From contig JAJZHC010000015.1 in NCBI GenBank assembly GCA_021804705.1, forward strand, positions 1-15,335: a stretch of 15,335 nt of DNA. Direction: 5' to 3'. Made by a program: the position numbers and the translations under genes. The notes under the pieces are model-generated. The model was not told the origin of the DNA. It saw only the letters and a list, made by a program, of their open reading frames with translations, and searched no databases. The stretch is from Pseudomonadota bacterium (lineage in GTDB: Bacteria > Pseudomonadota > Gammaproteobacteria > Burkholderiales > Ferrovaceae). Each line of letters opens with the position of its first letter. The stretch's first letter is position 1. This document shows, piece after piece, positions 1 to 7,744 of the stretch.

Positions 1-462
1 CAGAGACAGGAAATCTGCGGAGACGGGGATCAGCACCCGGTCAGAAGCCAGCAAGGCATTGAGCGTCAACACACCCAGCATGGGACAACAGTCAATCAGG
101 ATGGGTTCTCCGCTTTGGGTGAGATCGGCGCTCAGCCCCTGGCGCAGCAGGGTCGCCGCCTTGGCATCGCCCCCATACAGGGCGTCCACCTTGGAAAGCT
201 CCAGCGAGGAAGGCACGATTTTCCAGCCGGATGGGGTGTCGCGCAACAATCGGGAAAGCGGCGTCCTGTCCTTGAAAAAGGCAATCATGCCCGTCCCCAG
301 GGCCGAATCGCGAATGCTGCAGGCCAGGCTCAAATGCGCCTGGGGGTCCATATCCAGGGCAATGGGGTGCCGTCGCGCCCTCGCCAATGCTGCCGCCAGA
401 TTGAGACATGTGGTGGTTTTGCCGACACCTCCCTTCTGGTTGAATACCGCAATGACGGCCAT
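1..462 (-). CDS. ParA/MinD-family partitioning ATPase (3' end outside window)
   Basis: The frame is open from an ATG at 462 to the window edge, giving 154 residues of the N-terminal half. It starts MAVIAVFNQKGGVGKTTT, with a complete deviant Walker A motif (KGGVGKTT at residues 10-17, both the signature and P-loop lysines present). It continues with a Walker A'-like LDMDPQAH (37-43 region) and a Walker B-like segment PILIDCC. ParA proteins are ATP-dependent dimerising switches that bind DNA or a partner to position plasmids, chromosomes or protein arrays. An AAGGAAG ribosome-binding sequence lies about 10 nt upstream of the ATG. The gene is divergent from flgM. In Pseudomonas a ParA homologue (ParC-like) follows motC-motD and positions chemotaxis arrays; here motD lies only 1 kb away on the same strand with flgMN between them. 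A chemotaxis role is therefore possible, but it is inference; chromosome partitioning or another cargo fits the sequence equally well. Confidence 0.93.
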   Translation of the reverse strand, partial: MAVIAVFNQKGGVGKTTTCLNLAAALARARRHPIALDMDPQAHLSLACSIRDSALGTGMIAFFKDRTPLSRLLRDTPSGWKIVPSSLELSKVDALYGGDAKAATLLRQGLSADLTQSGEPILIDCCPMLGVLTLNALLASDRVLIPVSADFLSL

Positions 463-555
463 GCAACACGCTTCCTTCTTATTTTTCGTGAATCAGTTGA
501 ACAGGGAAATTATTGCAAACCGGGGAGCGCCCCCATCGAATGAATTGAAGGTGTT

Positions 556-584
556 TTTACCCCCGTTAAAAGGTGGCGTACAAT
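556..584 (+). promoter_or_regulatory. candidate sigma-70 promoter upstream of flgM
   Basis: TTTACC (556-561), a 17-nt spacer and TACAAT (579-584, five of six matches to TATAAT) lie just upstream of the sigma-28 promoter of flgM. Together they would make a tandem early and late promoter arrangement. The -35 is only a partial match, so this is tentative. Confidence 0.35.
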
Positions 585-602
585 GGATTTTGCCCAACGC
601 CC

Positions 603-629
603 TAAAGTTTTGTCAGATCCTGCCGAAAT
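603..629 (+). promoter_or_regulatory. sigma-28 (FliA) promoter of flgMN
   Basis: TAAAGTTT (603-610), exactly 11 nt, then GCCGAAAT (622-629). The enterobacterial FliA consensus is TAAAGTTT-N11-GCCGATAA, so the -35 is perfect and the -10 keeps GCCGA. Transcription would begin around 636, which rules out translation starts upstream of that point for this transcript and supports the GTG at 664. The same -35 and spacer recur at 9927, 11091 and 13039. Confidence 0.9.
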
Positions 630-663
630 CAGGTGCTATAAGGCTCGTTATCAGGAGATTTTC

Positions 664-984
664 GTGAAAGTCGAAAAATCCGGCAAAACACCCCCTGTCG
701 CGCCCGTCCGTGATGGCGTGGCGCGTGCACAATCCTCTCGAACCGCCGGAACGGGAACCAGCAGCACCAATGCCCCCAACAGCACCAGCGTCCATCTGGG
801 GGATTCTGCCGCGCAGCTGCAAAGCATGCAGAACAGCATGGCCCAGTCCCCCGTGGTGGATGCTGCCAAAGTGGCTGAAATCAAACAGGCCATCAGCGAA
901 GGCCGGTTCCAGGTCAACTCCAGCGCGGTCGCTGACCGCCTGATCTCGTCCGTAACCGACCTGATCAACAATCGCCAGCACTGA
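664..984 (+). CDS. flgM: FlgM, anti-sigma-28 factor
   Basis: This 106-residue protein binds FliA and blocks it until the hook is complete, when FlgM is exported through the flagellar type III apparatus. The N-terminal half (residues about 5-60) is rich in Ser, Thr, Pro, Ala and Gln, as expected for the disordered secreted part. The C-terminal part carries the conserved sigma-binding stretch, VDAAKVAEIKQAISEGRF at 65-82 followed by NSSAVADRLI at 85-94. The start is GTG at 664: AGGAG at 653-657 lies 6 nt upstream, and the protein then begins MKVEK, close to the family's usual MKI. The frame is open further upstream to 583, but that stretch contains the promoter. flgN follows directly, with its start within 4 nt of the flgM stop, so the two are translationally coupled. 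Length is slightly above the usual ~97-100 residues. Confidence 0.95.
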   Translation: MKVEKSGKTPPVAPVRDGVARAQSSRTAGTGTSSTNAPNSTSVHLGDSAAQLQSMQNSMAQSPVVDAAKVAEIKQAISEGRFQVNSSAVADRLISSVTDLINNRQH

Positions 985-987
985 TTG

Positions 988-1449
988 ATGGGCGGGCCTT
1001 CGTCACTTTCCACCACGGCTGACTGGGCCTCCTGCCTTCGTGCCGAACATGATGCCTTGCAGTCTTTTCTGGCGGTTCTGGAAAATGAACAGCGCACCCT
1101 CCTGTCCGGGCAGACCGAAACGCTGATTGACCTGGCCGACCATAAAACCAGGCTGGTGGAACAACTCACCCAGCTTGCCGAACAAAGACGAAAGCTTCAG
1201 CCGGCACCTGGCGTGGCCCCTGCAGGCAAGGAAGACGGGGACTCACGCCAACTCTGGACCGCCATACGCCAGATGGCCTCGCGCGCCGAACAGCTCAACC
1301 GTACCAACGGTGAACTCATCCAGATCAAGCTGCGCCATAATCAGCAGGCCCTGACCGTCCTGCACAATGCCGCGCAAAGTGCCACGCTGTACGGTCCCGA
1401 CGGGCAAGCCAGCATCCCCGTCGCGGGCCGCACCCTGGGCAGCGTCTAA
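988..1449 (+). CDS. flgN: FlgN-type chaperone for hook-filament junction proteins
   Basis: A 153-residue, largely helical acidic-to-neutral protein with heptad-like leucines (for example LRAEHDALQSFLAVLENEQ and LADHKTRLVEQLTQLAEQRRK), typical of the FlgN family. FlgN is the cytosolic export chaperone of FlgK and FlgL. Identity rests on the helical pattern, the size and its position directly behind flgM, the standard gene order. Translation may begin at ATG 988 (chosen) or at TTG 985, one codon earlier; neither has a strong Shine-Dalgarno, which fits coupling to flgM, whose stop ends at 984. The gene converges on motD with only 12 nt (1450-1461) between stop codons and no hairpin terminator visible there, so the two transcripts probably run into each other. 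Confidence 0.88.
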   Translation: MGGPSSLSTTADWASCLRAEHDALQSFLAVLENEQRTLLSGQTETLIDLADHKTRLVEQLTQLAEQRRKLQPAPGVAPAGKEDGDSRQLWTAIRQMASRAEQLNRTNGELIQIKLRHNQQALTVLHNAAQSATLYGPDGQASIPVAGRTLGSV

Positions 1450-1461
1450 ATCCAACTTCAT

Positions 1462-2220
1462 TTACGGGCGGTCTTGCTCCTGCTGCACCTGGGGGGTGAG
1501 AATCGTCACCGTCACACGACGGTTTTTGGCGCGGTTTTCGGGCGTATCGTTGGGCACCAGCGGCTGGTTATCCGCCACCCCGGCCGCCGTCAGGCGTTTG
1601 CCGTCCACCCCTTCCCGGATGAAGAGCCGCACCACGCTGCTGGCACGCGCCGAGGAGAGCTCCCAGTTGGAGGGAAACTGCGTCGTGCTGATCGGCACAT
1701 TATCCGTATGGCCTTCCACCTGGATGGCAAGATTGCCGGGCTTGAGTACGGCAGCCACCTCTGACAGGGTTTTTGCCGCCTTGTCCTGCAAGGTGGCGTC
1801 TCCCTCATGAAACAGGGCCCTGACGTTGAGGTCCAGAACAATGCCGCGCCCGCTCTGGACAACACTGACCTGCCCTTTGCTCACCAGTGGCGCGAGAATG
1901 CGGTCGAGATTGTCGAGCAGGCTTTGCAAATATTCCTGCTGCTTTTGCTGCTGCTTGGCCAACCGTGCATTGCGCTTGTCCAGCAACGACCGCAATACAC
2001 TGTCCTGGTCCAGCGACTGGAGATCGGCATCGGCAGGAATGAGCGTGCGGCTGAAAGCCGAGTTCAGTGAGGAGCTGAACACCCGATACTTCCCTTCGTT
2101 GACGGAAGAGATGGCGTACATCACCACAAAAAATGCAAAGAGCAGCGTAATGAAATCGGCGTAGGAAATCAGCCAGCGATCGTGGTTTTCACGATCGGCC
2201 CGTTTGGGGCGACGCGCCAT
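1462..2220 (-). CDS. motD: MotD, MotB-like stator protein of the second motor
   Basis: A 252-residue stator B subunit. A basic N-terminus (MARRPKR) precedes a single membrane segment at about residues 16-38. This segment contains LISYADFITLLFAFFVVMY with the ion-binding Asp at residue 22. A coiled, Gln-rich linker (about 76-105) follows. The C-terminal OmpA-like peptidoglycan-binding domain carries EGHTDNVP (169-176), NWELSSARA (185-193) and NRRVTVTI (233-240). The sequence LFAFFVVMYAISSVNEGKY closely resembles Pseudomonas MotD. The start is taken at ATG 2220, one nt after the motC stop; an in-frame extension to 2280 would lie wholly inside motC and does not look like MotD. This is the last gene of the flhB-motD operon and is paired with motC. 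It is clearly different from the MotB at 12055, which has a longer linker. Confidence 0.95.
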   Translation of the reverse strand: MARRPKRADRENHDRWLISYADFITLLFAFFVVMYAISSVNEGKYRVFSSSLNSAFSRTLIPADADLQSLDQDSVLRSLLDKRNARLAKQQQKQQEYLQSLLDNLDRILAPLVSKGQVSVVQSGRGIVLDLNVRALFHEGDATLQDKAAKTLSEVAAVLKPGNLAIQVEGHTDNVPISTTQFPSNWELSSARASSVVRLFIREGVDGKRLTAAGVADNQPLVPNDTPENRAKNRRVTVTILTPQVQQEQDRP

Positions 2221-2221
2221 T

Positions 2222-2962
2222 TCAGAATAGATACCCTTCAAGTTTGCCTTTGACAAAATGGGGATTCTCTCCGTTGGCAATCAATTCAAACCCGTCCACC
2301 GCCATTTCATAGTACGCAATTTGCTGCTGGATCTGGATTTTCAATTTGCTGGCGATGGGCAGAAAAACCAGGTTGGCAAAACCGACGCCGTAGATGGTGG
2401 AAATGAATGCCACGGCAATTCCGGCGCCCAACTGCGCCGGCTCTCCCAAACGCTCCATCACATGCACCAGCCCCAGCACGGCCCCCAGCATGCCGATGGT
2501 GGGTGCATAGCCTGCTGCTGCTTCCCACACGCGGGCTGCAGACCAGCGAAAATGTTCATAGGACTGGATGTCTACCGCCAGCACTTCGCGGACCTTCTCT
2601 GCAGCATAACCATCAGCCAGCAACTGCAAGCCCTTTTTGAGAAAGGGATCCTCGCACTTCGAGGCCTGTGCCTCCAGAATCAGCAGCCCCTCGCGACGCG
2701 CCTGGTTGCACCACTCCAGCAGCCGATCCTGCAACGCTGGCGCCGATACGTCCGGAGTCACAAAAACCCAACGGCCCATGCGAATGGCGGCGACAAAAAT
2801 ACGAAACGGCGTTTGCAACATCACGGCGCCCAGGGTTCCGCCAAACACGATGACGAAGGCGGTGCCCTGTACCAGCGCGGAAATCGCCCCGCCTTCCAGC
2901 CACTGGCCGCCAATCACCCCCAAAACGCCGATCAGCAACCCTGCAAGACTGAGCTTCTCCAT
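2222..2962 (-). CDS. motC: MotC, MotA-like stator protein of the second motor
   Basis: A 246-residue stator A subunit of the MotA/TolQ/ExbB channel family. Four membrane segments are expected: about residues 5-20 (LAGLLIGVLGVIGG), 30-48, and a pair around 146-170 and 180-205 with GMLGAVLGLVHVME and AVAFISTIYGVGFANLVFLPIASKL. Between the first and second pairs lies the large cytoplasmic loop with EGLLILEA and DPFLKKGLQLL, the region that contacts FliG in this family. Start: ATG 2962, overlapping the fliA stop by one base (TGATG), with GAAGGG a few nt upstream; the longer frame to 3019 would lie within fliA. The protein is shorter than the MotA at 11177 and belongs to the MotC/PomA-like branch. 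With MotD it should conduct ions, most likely protons, and apply torque to the rotor. Confidence 0.94.
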   Translation of the reverse strand: MEKLSLAGLLIGVLGVIGGQWLEGGAISALVQGTAFVIVFGGTLGAVMLQTPFRIFVAAIRMGRWVFVTPDVSAPALQDRLLEWCNQARREGLLILEAQASKCEDPFLKKGLQLLADGYAAEKVREVLAVDIQSYEHFRWSAARVWEAAAGYAPTIGMLGAVLGLVHVMERLGEPAQLGAGIAVAFISTIYGVGFANLVFLPIASKLKIQIQQQIAYYEMAVDGFELIANGENPHFVKGKLEGYLF

Positions 2963-3672
2963 CAGTGGCCCTTCAGCCGGCTGCGCAATCGCGCTACGGC
3001 CTGACTGTGAAGCTGGCAAATGCGCGACTCGCTCACACCCATGACCTCGCCGATTTCACGCAGGTTCATCTCCTGCTCATAGTGCATGCCCATTAAAAGG
3101 CGCTCGCGTTCGGGAAGCTCTTCGATGGCCCGGATCAGGGCTGTACGAAAACGACTGCCCCGCAGCAAATCCAGCGGATCCGGTTCGCTCTCCACCTCAT
3201 GGCGGTCAAAGAAGTCCTCTTCATCACGATCATGAAAATCTTCGTAATAAATCAGTTGCGCCCCGCGCGACTCATACAGCATCTGCTGGTAATCGGGAAG
3301 GGAAAGGCCCATCTCCTGGGCAATTTCAGATTCGTTGGGCGGCTTGCCCATCTTTTGCTGCAGCTTGCTGATGGCACTCTCGATGCGCCGCACGTCGCGG
3401 CGCATGGTTCTGGGCATCCAGTCGGATTGGCGCAACTCGTCCAGCATGGCACCACGAATACGCTGCGCCGCATAGGTTTCGAATTGTGCGCCGCGCAATT
3501 CGTCATAACGTCCGGCCGCCTCAAGAAGCCCCATCATGCCAGCCTGGATCATGTCGTCCACTTCGACGCTACCCGGCAACCGGGCCTTCAAGTGATGCGC
3601 AATGCGCTTGACGAGTGGCGCAAATTCCTTGAGGCATTGTTCCTTGTCGTTGAGTCCGGATGGCGTGTACAT
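2962..3672 (-). CDS. fliA: FliA, flagellar sigma factor 28
   Basis: A 236-residue sigma-70-family protein of full FliA length (about 239 in enterobacteria). Region 2 includes LVKRIAHHLKARLP (20-33), VDDMIQAGMMGLLEAAGRYD (38-57) and FETYAAQRIRGAMLDELR (64-81), then the FliA-typical DWMPR (84-88). Region 3 runs around 92-135. Region 4 has LPERERLLMGMHYEQEM (186-202) and the helix-turn-helix LREIGEVMGVSESRICQLHS (204-223). FliA directs RNA polymerase to late flagellar, motor and chemotaxis genes and is inhibited by FlgM, encoded at 664. Four matching promoters are visible in this window. The ATG at 3672 lies 10 nt after the flhG stop, with only a weak GAGA-type ribosome site, so coupling to flhG is likely. 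Confidence 0.97.
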   Translation of the reverse strand: MYTPSGLNDKEQCLKEFAPLVKRIAHHLKARLPGSVEVDDMIQAGMMGLLEAAGRYDELRGAQFETYAAQRIRGAMLDELRQSDWMPRTMRRDVRRIESAISKLQQKMGKPPNESEIAQEMGLSLPDYQQMLYESRGAQLIYYEDFHDRDEEDFFDRHEVESEPDPLDLLRGSRFRTALIRAIEELPERERLLMGMHYEQEMNLREIGEVMGVSESRICQLHSQAVARLRSRLKGH

Positions 3673-3682
3673 ATTCTCGTTA

Positions 3683-4558
3683 TCAGGTGCTGTAAGCCCA
3701 GTTGGGCGGGCGAGTCTGCTGCCCGATCAGACGTTTGATCATGCCGGGAAGCCCCCAATCCTCCCCCTGCCCAGGAGACGGCAACTGCAACATGGCACCC
3801 TCCAGTTCCACCAACGCTAATGACGCAGGCGCTTCAGGAAACGTGGTCACCACGCAACGACGTAATTGTGTCGCACGATTCAGCTGTTCATCAACTGGAA
3901 TATGGCCCAAAAAGTCAATTTGTGCCTTGAGATGGTTTTGGGCCACCCGGGTCATATTATCCACGATGGCACGGGCCTCGTGTGCTTCCGCAACGCGATT
4001 GACCACAATGCTGAACTTGCGCAGCCCCTCATGGACCGCCATCCGCTTGATCAGGGCATACGTCGCAGTAATCCCGCCAGCCGTGGCATCGGTCACCAGC
4101 ACCAGGGGTTGATTGGGAGCGAGGCTTGCCATCACCGAGCCTCCCTCCTGCCGGGTGGCATCCACCAGCACCACATCGACGCTTCGTGAAACCGTCACCA
4201 GACTGTCCAGCAGGCGCTGGCGCTCGGTGACGGAAAGCCGGTGAATGGCCTGGGTCACACGCGCCACGGGCAGCACATGCAACCCCGGCATGGCGCGCAA
4301 CAGAACATCGGACAAAGCCTTGTCGCAGCGCAACACATTGAGCAAATCATGACGTGGTTTCAACGCCAGGGCATTGCCAGCATTATTGTGGGCCAGATGC
4401 TCGTCCAGAATCAGCACTTCCTGACCCGCATGCGCCATCAGTGCTGCCAGATTGAGCACCAGACTGGTAGCCCCGAGGCCGGGCTGCGCCCCCACCACCG
4501 TCCAGACGCGCAGGGCGTTGCGTGCCAGCAGGTTGCGCAGTCCGGAGGCCTGGTCCAT
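3683..4558 (-). CDS. flhG: FlhG (FleN/YlxH), MinD-like flagellar number regulator with degenerate P-loop
   Basis: A 291-residue MinD/ParA-like protein located directly after flhF. FlhG normally controls flagellar number and stimulates the FlhF GTPase through an N-terminal DQAxxLR helix; that motif is intact here (DQASGLR, residues 2-8). The fold pattern follows MinD: VWTVVGAQPGLGATSLVLNL at 18-37, LILDEHL at 49-55, VVLVDATRQ at 129-137 (Walker B position) and LVLVTDATAGGITATYALIK at 152-171. However, the P-loop reads QPGLGAT where MinD has KGGVGKT. The signature lysine is Gln25 and the catalytic P-loop lysine is Ala30, so normal ATP hydrolysis is doubtful. Start: ATG 4558, preceded by a strong GGGAGGT 10 nt after the flhF stop; an in-frame ATG at 4579 lacks such a site and overlaps flhF. 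FleN, which represses FleQ in Pseudomonas, is the same family, but no FleQ is seen here. Confidence 0.93.
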   Translation of the reverse strand: MDQASGLRNLLARNALRVWTVVGAQPGLGATSLVLNLAALMAHAGQEVLILDEHLAHNNAGNALALKPRHDLLNVLRCDKALSDVLLRAMPGLHVLPVARVTQAIHRLSVTERQRLLDSLVTVSRSVDVVLVDATRQEGGSVMASLAPNQPLVLVTDATAGGITATYALIKRMAVHEGLRKFSIVVNRVAEAHEARAIVDNMTRVAQNHLKAQIDFLGHIPVDEQLNRATQLRRCVVTTFPEAPASLALVELEGAMLQLPSPGQGEDWGLPGMIKRLIGQQTRPPNWAYST

Positions 4559-4568
4559 GACACCTCCC

Positions 4569-5663
4569 TCAGAATGCATGGCCTGCCAGGGCTGTTTGCG
4601 GGAATTCCAGTACGCTGGCGGCAGTATGCCCCGCCGTTTCGAGGCTGTTGAAAGTGCAGTGCAGCAAATAAGGCAGGCTCACTTCCTGCAAGTCCTCCGG
4701 TACTCTCTGGCCATTGGCCAGGTAGTGCATGACCAGCCTGTGCCGGATCATCACGTCCAGCACGCCCCCCATGGAAGCCGCCTCATCCAGCTTGGTGGGA
4801 ATGCAACCGATGACGCCGGCATGACGGTACACGCGCACCACATCCTCCAGAGTGTGCAGGTTGCTGGTGGCATTGAGCAACAGCAACCGCTGCACCCCGG
4901 CAGCATCCAGCATGGCGGCCTGGTCCACCACGCGGCTATCACGCTGCCCCATGCCAATGGTGTCAATCAGCACCAGATGCTTTTGCTTCAGGGATGCCAG
5001 GGTCAGTTGCAGATCGGCCGTATCGCGAACGGTCTGTACCGGCACACCCAGAATCTGACCATAGATGCGCAGTTGCTCGAAGGCCCCGATCCGGTAACTG
5101 TCGGTGGTGATGAGCGCCACCTTGTCGGCCCCGAACCGAACCACGGCGCGTGCGGCAAGCTTGGCCGTCGTCGTGGTCTTGCCCACGCCCGTCGGCCCCA
5201 CCAGCGCATAGGTGCCCCCGCGTTGCACGATGTCTTCCGATCCGCTCACGCACCTCAGGTTGCGCTCCATGACCTTGAGCACCCAATCCAGCCCCGCACC
5301 TGACGGCATCTTTTCCAGAATCTGGTCAGCAAGCCCCTGGCTGAACCCCACCTTGAGCAGGCTGCGCTGGACTCTTGCCTTCTGGGGGTCGGTGCGTTGC
5401 ACGCCTGACCCTGTCAGTGCCGAAATCTGGCTCAACAGGTTATCGTGAAGGGCGCGAATCTCCCCCAGCAAACCCGAAGGGCTTGCAGCCTGCAAGGGCT
5501 GCGCCTGGGCCAGACCGGTCAGCGCCTCATGATGGGCTGCAACAATCTCTACCTGCTCGCCCACCTTGCGGTTGGAAAGAATGATAGCCTCTTCACCCAA
5601 CTCGGCACGCACCATGCGCAACGCCTCGCGGGAATTTGCCGCCAAAAACGACTTCGTGTTCAT
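4569..5663 (-). CDS. flhF: FlhF, SRP-type GTPase for flagellar placement
   Basis: A 364-residue signal-recognition-particle GTPase that marks the flagellar assembly site at the membrane. The N-terminal B domain begins MNTKSFLAANSREALRMVR and includes the FlhF-typical LGEEAIILSNRKV (22-34), followed by a variable linker (about 50-95). The N domain is about 96-145. The G domain has G1 GPTGVGKT (156-163), DSYRIGAFEQL (188-198), G3 DTIG (234-237) and G4 TKLD (290-293), so all nucleotide-binding motifs are present. The start ATG at 5663 overlaps the flhA stop as ATGA and follows GGAGGTAGGGC, a strong ribosome site. flhG, its activator, follows 10 nt downstream. Confidence 0.97.
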   Translation of the reverse strand: MNTKSFLAANSREALRMVRAELGEEAIILSNRKVGEQVEIVAAHHEALTGLAQAQPLQAASPSGLLGEIRALHDNLLSQISALTGSGVQRTDPQKARVQRSLLKVGFSQGLADQILEKMPSGAGLDWVLKVMERNLRCVSGSEDIVQRGGTYALVGPTGVGKTTTTAKLAARAVVRFGADKVALITTDSYRIGAFEQLRIYGQILGVPVQTVRDTADLQLTLASLKQKHLVLIDTIGMGQRDSRVVDQAAMLDAAGVQRLLLLNATSNLHTLEDVVRVYRHAGVIGCIPTKLDEAASMGGVLDVMIRHRLVMHYLANGQRVPEDLQEVSLPYLLHCTFNSLETAGHTAASVLEFPQTALAGHAF

Positions 5664-7744
5664 GCCCTACCTCCAACCATGGCAGTGACCCGAACCGTCT
5701 TGAATCCGGGCACCTCGTCCTGTGAAATCACTCTCAATTGCGGCAACGAACGCTTCAGGAAACGCGCCAGCAGATCCCTGATCTGGGACGGCACCATGAG
5801 CACCGTGGGCAACCCCAGCCTTTCCTGATTTTCTGCGGCCGTGCGGGTTTCTCGCAGCAAGGTGTCCGCCAGACCCGGCTCGATGGCCTGGCTGCTGCCC
5901 CCTGCCTGCAAGGCCTGCACCAGTAAATATTCCAGCTCCTTGTCCATGCCAATGACCTGCAGTTCCTGTGCGGCGGGGTAGAGCTGTTGCACGATGGCCG
6001 GACCCAAGGCCACGCGCACTTGCGCTGTAAGCTGATAGGCATCCTGGGTCTGTCCCGCAAATTTGGCCAGGGTCTCCAGGATGGTGCGCATGTCACGGAT
6101 ATGCATGCCCTCATCCAGCAGGTTCTGCAACACTTTTTGCACCGTCGCCAAGGGCAGCAGCTTGGGCACCAGATCTTCGGTCAGCTTGGGAGACTGTTTG
6201 CCCAGATGATCGATGAGTTGCTGCAATTCCTGCAGACCCAGCAGCTCGGCGGAATGGGCGTTGATCAGATGGCTGAGATGCGTGGCAATGACGGTGCTCA
6301 CATCCACGACCGTGTATCCCTGGGCCTGGGCATATTCCCGCAGGGAGGCCTCGATCCAGACGGCAGGCAGGCCAAAAGCAGGGTCCTTCGTGGCATTTCC
6401 CTGCAGCGGCCCGGTGGCATTACCCGGGTTGATGGCCAGGAACATGCCGGTAAAGGCCTCTCCCGAGCCGATTTCGGCGCCCTTGAGGGAGATGCGATAG
6501 GCGTTGGGCCGCAGGTCCAGATTGTCGCGAATATGGATGGCCGGGGGCAGAAAGCCGATATCCTGGGTAAATTTCTTGCGGATGCCCTTGATGCGCCGCA
6601 ACAGGTCACCATCCTGTGCCTTGTCCACCAGAGAAATCAACCGATAACCGACTTCCAGGCCCAACACGTCCACCTGCGAAACATCTTCCCAGCTGGCTTC
6701 AGGAGCTTCCGTGCTGGCAGGGATGGCCGTGCTCACTTCCGCAACGGCTTCGCGCACTTTGGCGCGTTGCATCAGCAGGTAGGCCCCGCCCCCCAGAATG
6801 CTGGCCAGCAACAGGAAGGCGAAATGGGGCATGCCTGGCACAAGGCCCAGCGCACCAATGATGATGCCGGTCAGCAGCAGCACGAGGGGCTTGCTGAACA
6901 GCTGCCCTACCAGCTGCTGCCCAATGTTTTCCTCGGTCGTGACGCGGCTCACCACCACACCTGCCGCCGTGGAAATGACCAATGCAGGAATTTGTGCCAC
7001 CAGCCCGTCTCCGATGGTCAGCAGCGTATAGTTCTTGGCTGCCGTAGCCATGTCGAGGTTGTGTTGCAGCACGCCAACGATGAACCCCCCCACGATGTTG
7101 ATGAGCAGAATGACGATGCCGGCTACCGCATCGCCCCGCACAAACTTGCTGGCACCATCCATCGAGCCGAAGAAATCGGCTTCCTGTGCAATGGTGGCGC
7201 GCCGTCGGCGTGCCTCGTCTTCACCAATCAGCCCGGCATTGAGATCGGCGTCGATGGCCATCTGTTTGCCTGGCATGGCATCCAGGGTGAAGCGCGCGCC
7301 CACCTCGGCAATACGCCCGGCGCCCTTGGTAATCACCACGAAGTTGATGACCACGAGGATCATGAACACCACGATGCCCACCGCATAGTTGCCACCCACG
7401 AGGAAGTGGCCGAAGGCTTCGATGACCTTGCCTGCCGCATCGGGTCCGGTATGTCCTTCCAGCAGCACGATACGGGTGGACGCGACATTGAGCGAGAGAC
7501 GCAGCAACGTGGTGATCAGCAGCAGTGTGGGAAACACCGAAAAATCCAGTGGCTTCAGGGTGTTCATGCTGACCAGCAGCACCATGATGGCGACCGCGAT
7601 GTTGAAGGTGAACAGGATGTCGAGCAGAAAGGGCGGCAGTGGCAGCACCATCATCGCCAGCACCATCACGATCAACAGGGGGCCTGCCAACCCGCGCACC
7701 CCGGATTGCCTGAAAAAATCTCTCAGAATGTTCAGTAGATTCAT
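5660..7744 (-). CDS. flhA: FlhA, flagellar type III export gate protein
   Basis: A 694-residue integral membrane protein, essentially the length of E. coli FlhA (692). The N-terminal half has about eight membrane segments, the first at about residues 20-40 (LAGPLLIVMVLAMMVLPLPP) and the last at about 304-326. It carries RLSLNVASTR (82-91) and the FHIPEP-family signature loop with GRIAEVGARFTLDAMPGKQM (143-162). GDAVAGI follows at 204-210, in the region linked to proton coupling. The soluble C-terminal half (about 340-694) forms the nonameric ring that docks export chaperones and substrates. Start: ATG 7744, overlapping the flhB stop (ATGA). No strong Shine-Dalgarno precedes it, so translation is probably coupled to flhB. 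There is no frameshift or missing block. Confidence 0.98.
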   Translation of the reverse strand: MNLLNILRDFFRQSGVRGLAGPLLIVMVLAMMVLPLPPFLLDILFTFNIAVAIMVLLVSMNTLKPLDFSVFPTLLLITTLLRLSLNVASTRIVLLEGHTGPDAAGKVIEAFGHFLVGGNYAVGIVVFMILVVINFVVITKGAGRIAEVGARFTLDAMPGKQMAIDADLNAGLIGEDEARRRRATIAQEADFFGSMDGASKFVRGDAVAGIVILLINIVGGFIVGVLQHNLDMATAAKNYTLLTIGDGLVAQIPALVISTAAGVVVSRVTTEENIGQQLVGQLFSKPLVLLLTGIIIGALGLVPGMPHFAFLLLASILGGGAYLLMQRAKVREAVAEVSTAIPASTEAPEASWEDVSQVDVLGLEVGYRLISLVDKAQDGDLLRRIKGIRKKFTQDIGFLPPAIHIRDNLDLRPNAYRISLKGAEIGSGEAFTGMFLAINPGNATGPLQGNATKDPAFGLPAVWIEASLREYAQAQGYTVVDVSTVIATHLSHLINAHSAELLGLQELQQLIDHLGKQSPKLTEDLVPKLLPLATVQKVLQNLLDEGMHIRDMRTILETLAKFAGQTQDAYQLTAQVRVALGPAIVQQLYPAAQELQVIGMDKELEYLLVQALQAGGSSQAIEPGLADTLLRETRTAAENQERLGLPTVLMVPSQIRDLLARFLKRSLPQLRVISQDEVPGFKTVRVTAMVGGRA

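Noticed and set aside
583..663. N-terminal extension of FlgM from an upstream ATG
   Set aside because: The extension contains the sigma-28 promoter, whose transcript would start downstream of that ATG. GTG 664 has AGGAG at good spacing and matches the family's N-terminus.
1450..1461. Terminator between the converging flgN and motD genes
   Set aside because: Only 12 nt lie between the stops and no inverted repeat is visible across the junction.
4559..4579. Earlier FlhG start at 4579
   Set aside because: It would overlap flhF and place extra residues before the conserved N-terminal DQAxxLR motif. A strong GGGAGGT site precedes the ATG at 4558.
5987..7738. Very long open frame on the + strand opposite flhA (and similar long ones opposite flhF, flhG, motC)
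   Set aside because: These are antisense shadows of well-recognised conserved genes in GC-rich DNA. Their translations are rich in His, Gln and Arg, show no family motif and have no ribosome site.
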